Source: Rhodospirillales bacterium (GTDB taxonomy: Bacteria; Pseudomonadota; Alphaproteobacteria; Acetobacterales; Acetobacteraceae). From it: DNA of 8,685 nucleotides. Under the pieces are notes generated by a model, which had not been told where the DNA came from, searched no databases, and was given only the letters and a program-made list of their open reading frames with translations. Shown here one piece after another: positions 6,250 to 8,685 of this stretch (position 1 is the first letter of the stretch; each line of letters opens with the position of its first letter). A program made the position numbers and the translations under genes. Where the stretch lies: the NCBI GenBank assembly GCA_018971905.1, contig JAGWZS010000068.1, positions 1 to 8,685 of the forward strand, in the 5' to 3' direction.

Positions 6250-7119
6250 ATGCTGATCCGGGCAGGTTTTGGTGTGGTTCTGGCGCTGGTGGGCCCGCTT
6301 GCCATGGCGCAGCCGGTGTTGCGCGCGGTGGGGCTGGAGAGCCAGTATGCCGATGTGCTGGCGCAGATTGGCGGGCCGTATGTGCGGGTTGTCGCCATTC
6401 AGTCCAACCCCAACACCGACCCGCATGAGTTTGAGGTGACGCCAGGCGTGGCGGCGGCGCTGCATGGCGCGGATCTCGTGGTGGAGAACGGGCTTGGTTA
6501 TGATGCATGGGCCAGCCAGATGCTGGATGGCACCAAGGCCAAGGTGCTGAGCGCGCAGAACCTGCTTAATTTGCCTGATAATTCGCCAAACCCGCATCTG
6601 TGGTACCGCACGGATACTATGCCTGCCGTGGCTGCCGCTGCTGCTGCGTTTTTCGAAGCGAAGGACCCGGCGCATAAGGCGGTATATGCGGCGAATTTAA
6701 AAACGTTCGATGCGTCTCTGGTGCCGTGGAAACGGGAAATTGCAGAGGTGAAGGCGAAATATGCCGGCGCGCCAGTTGCGGTAACGGAGCCGGTGGCGGA
6801 TTATCTGCTGCAAGAAACCGGCATGAAGATCATGACGCCGTTCTCCTTTGAGCTTTCGATCATGAACGGCACCGACCCATCTCCGCAGGATGTGGCGGCG
6901 GAAGAGGCGCTGCTGCGCGGGGACAAGGTACGGGTGTTCGCCTATAACGAACAGGTAACGGACCCGCAGACACAAGCCCTGCTGGCGCTAGCAAAACGGC
7001 ATGATGTGCAGGTTTTGCCAGTGTATGAGCTGATGCCCGCGGGTGCCGCGCATTATCAGGGCTGGATGCTGCAGGCGACTGCCGCTCTCAGCCAGGCTCT
7101 GGCGGCCGGCGCGAAATGA
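6250..7119 (+). CDS. znuA: ZnuA-like metal-binding protein of an ABC importer
   Basis: Periplasmic cluster A-I solute-binding protein that hands a divalent metal to the ZnuB-type permease; 289 residues. A short signal peptide ends near PLAMA before QPV (residue 20). Candidate ligands by position in the family are H59 (NTDPHEFE), H116 (NPHLWY), E180 (VTEPVADYLL) where zinc-type proteins usually have His, and E260 (VYELMP) where most members have Asp. Glu at the third site occurs in PsaA-type manganese proteins, but the TEPV and NGTDPSPQD motifs suggest another branch. The His/Asp-rich loop of many zinc-binding ZnuA proteins is missing. TTAGGAG at 6234-6240 precedes the ATG. The stop overlaps the znuC start as ATGA. 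The Zur-like operator points to zinc and the ligand set leaves manganese or iron open. Confidence 0.88.
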   Translation: MLIRAGFGVVLALVGPLAMAQPVLRAVGLESQYADVLAQIGGPYVRVVAIQSNPNTDPHEFEVTPGVAAALHGADLVVENGLGYDAWASQMLDGTKAKVLSAQNLLNLPDNSPNPHLWYRTDTMPAVAAAAAAFFEAKDPAHKAVYAANLKTFDASLVPWKREIAEVKAKYAGAPVAVTEPVADYLLQETGMKIMTPFSFELSIMNGTDPSPQDVAAEEALLRGDKVRVFAYNEQVTDPQTQALLALAKRHDVQVLPVYELMPAGAAHYQGWMLQATAALSQALAAGAK

Positions 7120-7904
7120 GTGATGCGGCCTTGGAGGTTTCGGGGCTGAGCGTTTCGCAAGGCGGGCGGGAGGTGCTGCGGCAGATTGGGTTCAGTCTGC
7201 CGCGGGGGGCGTTTTGCGGGCTGATCGGTTCTAATGGCGCGGGAAAAACCACGCTGCTGCGCGCCATTTTGGGGCTGTTGCCATCGCGGGGGCGGATAAG
7301 CGCCAGCGGGCGGATTGGCTATGTGCCGCAGAAAATTCTGTTCGAGCCGGATGTGCCGGTGCGGGCACGGGATTTTGTGGCGTTGGGGCTGGATGGGCAC
7401 CGCTTCGGGCTGCCGTTTCCCTCGCGTGCGCGGGCCGAAAAAGTAACGGCTGCCTTGCGGGCAGTGGAGGCGGAGGGGTTTGCCGGGCAGCGCATCGGCC
7501 GGCTTTCGGGCGGGCAGCAGCAGCGGGTGCTGATTGCCCATGCGCTGGTGCGGTCTCCGGATTTGCTGCTGCTGGACGAGCCTTTGGCGAATCTGGATAT
7601 CAGGGCGGCGGCGGAGATCGTCGCGCTGCTGAAGCGACTGAGCCAGGAGCGGCAGGTGACGGTGCTGCTCTCGGCGCACGACATGAACCCACTGCTGCCG
7701 GTGATGGACCGGATTCTCTACGTCGCGGACGGCAAGGCGATTTGCGGGCCGGTGGCGGATGTGGTGCGAACCGAGGTGCTCTCGGATTTGTATGGCCATC
7801 ATATTGACGTGATCCGCGTGCATGGGCGGGTGCTGGTGGTGGCCGGAGACGGAGACAGCCATGACCACCGCCACGACCATGTGCATGTGACGGCCATTCC
7901 CTGA
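7116..7904 (+). CDS. znuC: ZnuC-like ATPase of a metal ABC importer, His-rich tail
   Basis: Cytoplasmic ATPase that powers metal uptake; 262 residues. It shows Walker A GSNGAGKTT (38-46), Q-loop Q72 in YVPQK, signature LSGGQQQR (130-137), Walker B LLLLDEP (150-156) with E155 catalytic, and the H-loop H188 in LSAHD. The wording FCGLIGSNGAGKTTLLRAILG and the overall size match the zinc/manganese family. The last 20 residues contain H249, H251, H253, H255 and H257 in a tail (SHDHRHDHVHV) outside the conserved ATPase domain; H228 and H229 precede it. A metal-sensing or buffering role for this tail is inference. The start overlaps the znuA stop by four bases and the stop shares one base with the znuB start (TGATG), so the three proteins are probably made by coupled translation. 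Confidence 0.93.
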   Translation: MSDAALEVSGLSVSQGGREVLRQIGFSLPRGAFCGLIGSNGAGKTTLLRAILGLLPSRGRISASGRIGYVPQKILFEPDVPVRARDFVALGLDGHRFGLPFPSRARAEKVTAALRAVEAEGFAGQRIGRLSGGQQQRVLIAHALVRSPDLLLLDEPLANLDIRAAAEIVALLKRLSQERQVTVLLSAHDMNPLLPVMDRILYVADGKAICGPVADVVRTEVLSDLYGHHIDVIRVHGRVLVVAGDGDSHDHRHDHVHVTAIP

Positions 7905-8685
7905 TGCTGGGCTTTCTGCAAAACGGCCCGGTGCAGGGGGCGCTGCTGATAAGTTGCGCCGCGGCTTTGCTGTGTGGCGCGCTGGGGCTGTTTACCGTGT
8001 TGCGTGGCCAGGCTTTTGCGGGCCATGCGCTGGCGGATGTCAGCAGTGCTGGCGGCGCCGGGAGTCTGTTGTTTGGCGTTTCGCCGCTGCTGGGGTTTTT
8101 GTTGTTTGGCGTGGCGGGGGTGGCGGGGTTGAAGATTTTGCAGCCGCACCGGGAAGCCGCATGGGATGAGGCCGCGGGAATATTGCTGGGAGCCGGGTTG
8201 GGAGGTACGGCGCTGCTGCTGCATTTCTGCCTCACCGCTCAGGGCGCTGCCGGCGCGGCGCAGGCGGTCATGTTCGGGGCGATGTTTTCAACGCCGCCGG
8301 GCGCTGCGGTTTGGGCGTGCCTGCTGGCGGTGGGGTGCCTGCTGGTGCTGGGCTGCATTGCCCGCCCCTTGCTGCTGGCGTCGCTGGACCAGGAACTGGC
8401 GCAGGTTTCCGGCATAAGGGCGGACGCGCTGGGGCTGGTGTTTTTGTTGTTGCTGGCGTTGGGCGTAACGCTGGCGGCGATGACGGTTGGCGCCATTCTG
8501 GCCACGGCGTTGCTGATTGGCCCGGCGGCGGCGGGGGTGCGGCTGGCGCGTGGGCCGCTGGCGGCGGCGCTGGTTTCCATGGCGCTGGGGCTGGCGGCTT
8601 GCTGGGGGGGCATTGGTTTGGCTTATGCCTCCTATGGCTGGACACCAGGGCGCACCTGGCCGGTGAGTTTTTTCATCGTGGCGCT
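7904..8685 (+). CDS. znuB: ZnuB-like permease of a metal ABC importer, 3' end outside window
   Basis: Inner-membrane channel subunit of the ABC-3 family, acting as a homodimer with ZnuA and ZnuC. The frame is open to the window edge and gives 260 residues, close to full family length. The translation begins MLGFLQNGPVQGALLIS and is almost entirely hydrophobic. Family features visible are LRGQAFAGHALADVSSAG (33-50), corresponding to the conserved GDALSHA-type segment; SLDQELAQVSGI (160-171), matching the FDPELARxxGI loop; and MTVGAILATALLIGPAAAGV (193-212), the conserved VGxLLxxALLIxPAAxA helix. Around seven to eight transmembrane helices are expected. The ATG shares its A with the TGA of znuC. 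No ribosome binding site of its own is needed with such overlap. The specific metal cannot be read from the permease. Confidence 0.92.
   Translation, partial: MLGFLQNGPVQGALLISCAAALLCGALGLFTVLRGQAFAGHALADVSSAGGAGSLLFGVSPLLGFLLFGVAGVAGLKILQPHREAAWDEAAGILLGAGLGGTALLLHFCLTAQGAAGAAQAVMFGAMFSTPPGAAVWACLLAVGCLLVLGCIARPLLLASLDQELAQVSGIRADALGLVFLLLLALGVTLAAMTVGAILATALLIGPAAAGVRLARGPLAAALVSMALGLAACWGGIGLAYASYGWTPGRTWPVSFFIVA

Noticed and set aside
6136..6675. Minus-strand open frame crossing the Zur-like operator and the znuA start
   Set aside because: It would overlap the promoter and signal peptide of znuA and has no recognisable features.
7056..7886. Minus-strand open frame of 276 codons opposite znuC
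   Set aside because: The product is rich in Arg, His, Pro and Gln, typical of an antisense shadow of a GC-rich gene, and znuC has all its ATPase motifs on the other strand.

Overview
The window looks like a piece of an alphaproteobacterial chromosome, moderately to strongly GC-rich. The evidence is a CcrM-type GANTC adenine methyltransferase, a stand-alone ATP synthase F0 operon with the duplicated b/b' stator subunits (alphaproteobacteria usually keep F0 and F1 genes apart), and a subunit a in which the accessory His/Glu pair is swapped as in mitochondria. A Rhodospirillales/Acetobacteraceae-like host is my guess, but the sequence does not fix the family. The content is mostly housekeeping and nutrient uptake. 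I see no mobile element, CRISPR array, tRNA or rRNA.

Layout: (1) 1-905, minus strand: ccrM, its 3' end cut off by the window edge, with a GTG start and two GANTC sites just upstream of it. (2) 906-1101: divergent control region. (3) 1102-3576, plus strand: atpI-atpB-atpE-atpF'-atpF, closed by a strong bidirectional terminator at 3605-3631. (4) 3668-5956, minus strand: a histidine/lysine/arginine/ornithine-type ABC importer (HisJ-like binding protein, HisQ, HisM), convergent with the atp operon. hisQ carries an in-frame TAG at codon 131 followed at once by ATG, so the gene is either freshly broken or split into two chains. No ATPase gene for this importer is visible. (5) 5957-6249: divergent control region containing a perfect 19-bp palindrome that closely resembles a Zur box and covers a TATAAT -10. 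(6) 6250-8685, plus strand: a znuA-znuC-znuB-type metal importer with overlapping genes; the permease runs off the right edge.

How the parts work: the F0 genes encode the membrane rotor and stator of ATP synthase (a, c, b', b) plus the AtpI assembly factor, while the F1 genes must lie elsewhere. The His-type importer binds a basic amino acid in the periplasm and passes it through a HisQ/HisM heterodimer, which needs an ATPase encoded elsewhere. The Znu-type operon takes up a divalent metal, probably zinc judging by its operator, although the binding protein shows an unusual His/His/Glu/Glu candidate ligand set. CcrM methylates GANTC, and the two sites in its own leader suggest autoregulation like that known in Caulobacter.

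The main points for a second look are the TAG-ATG break in hisQ, the Zur-like operator, the metal-ligand set of the ZnuA-like protein, the His-rich tail of the ZnuC-like ATPase, the paired GANTC sites before ccrM, and the signal-peptide-like N-terminus of subunit b'.
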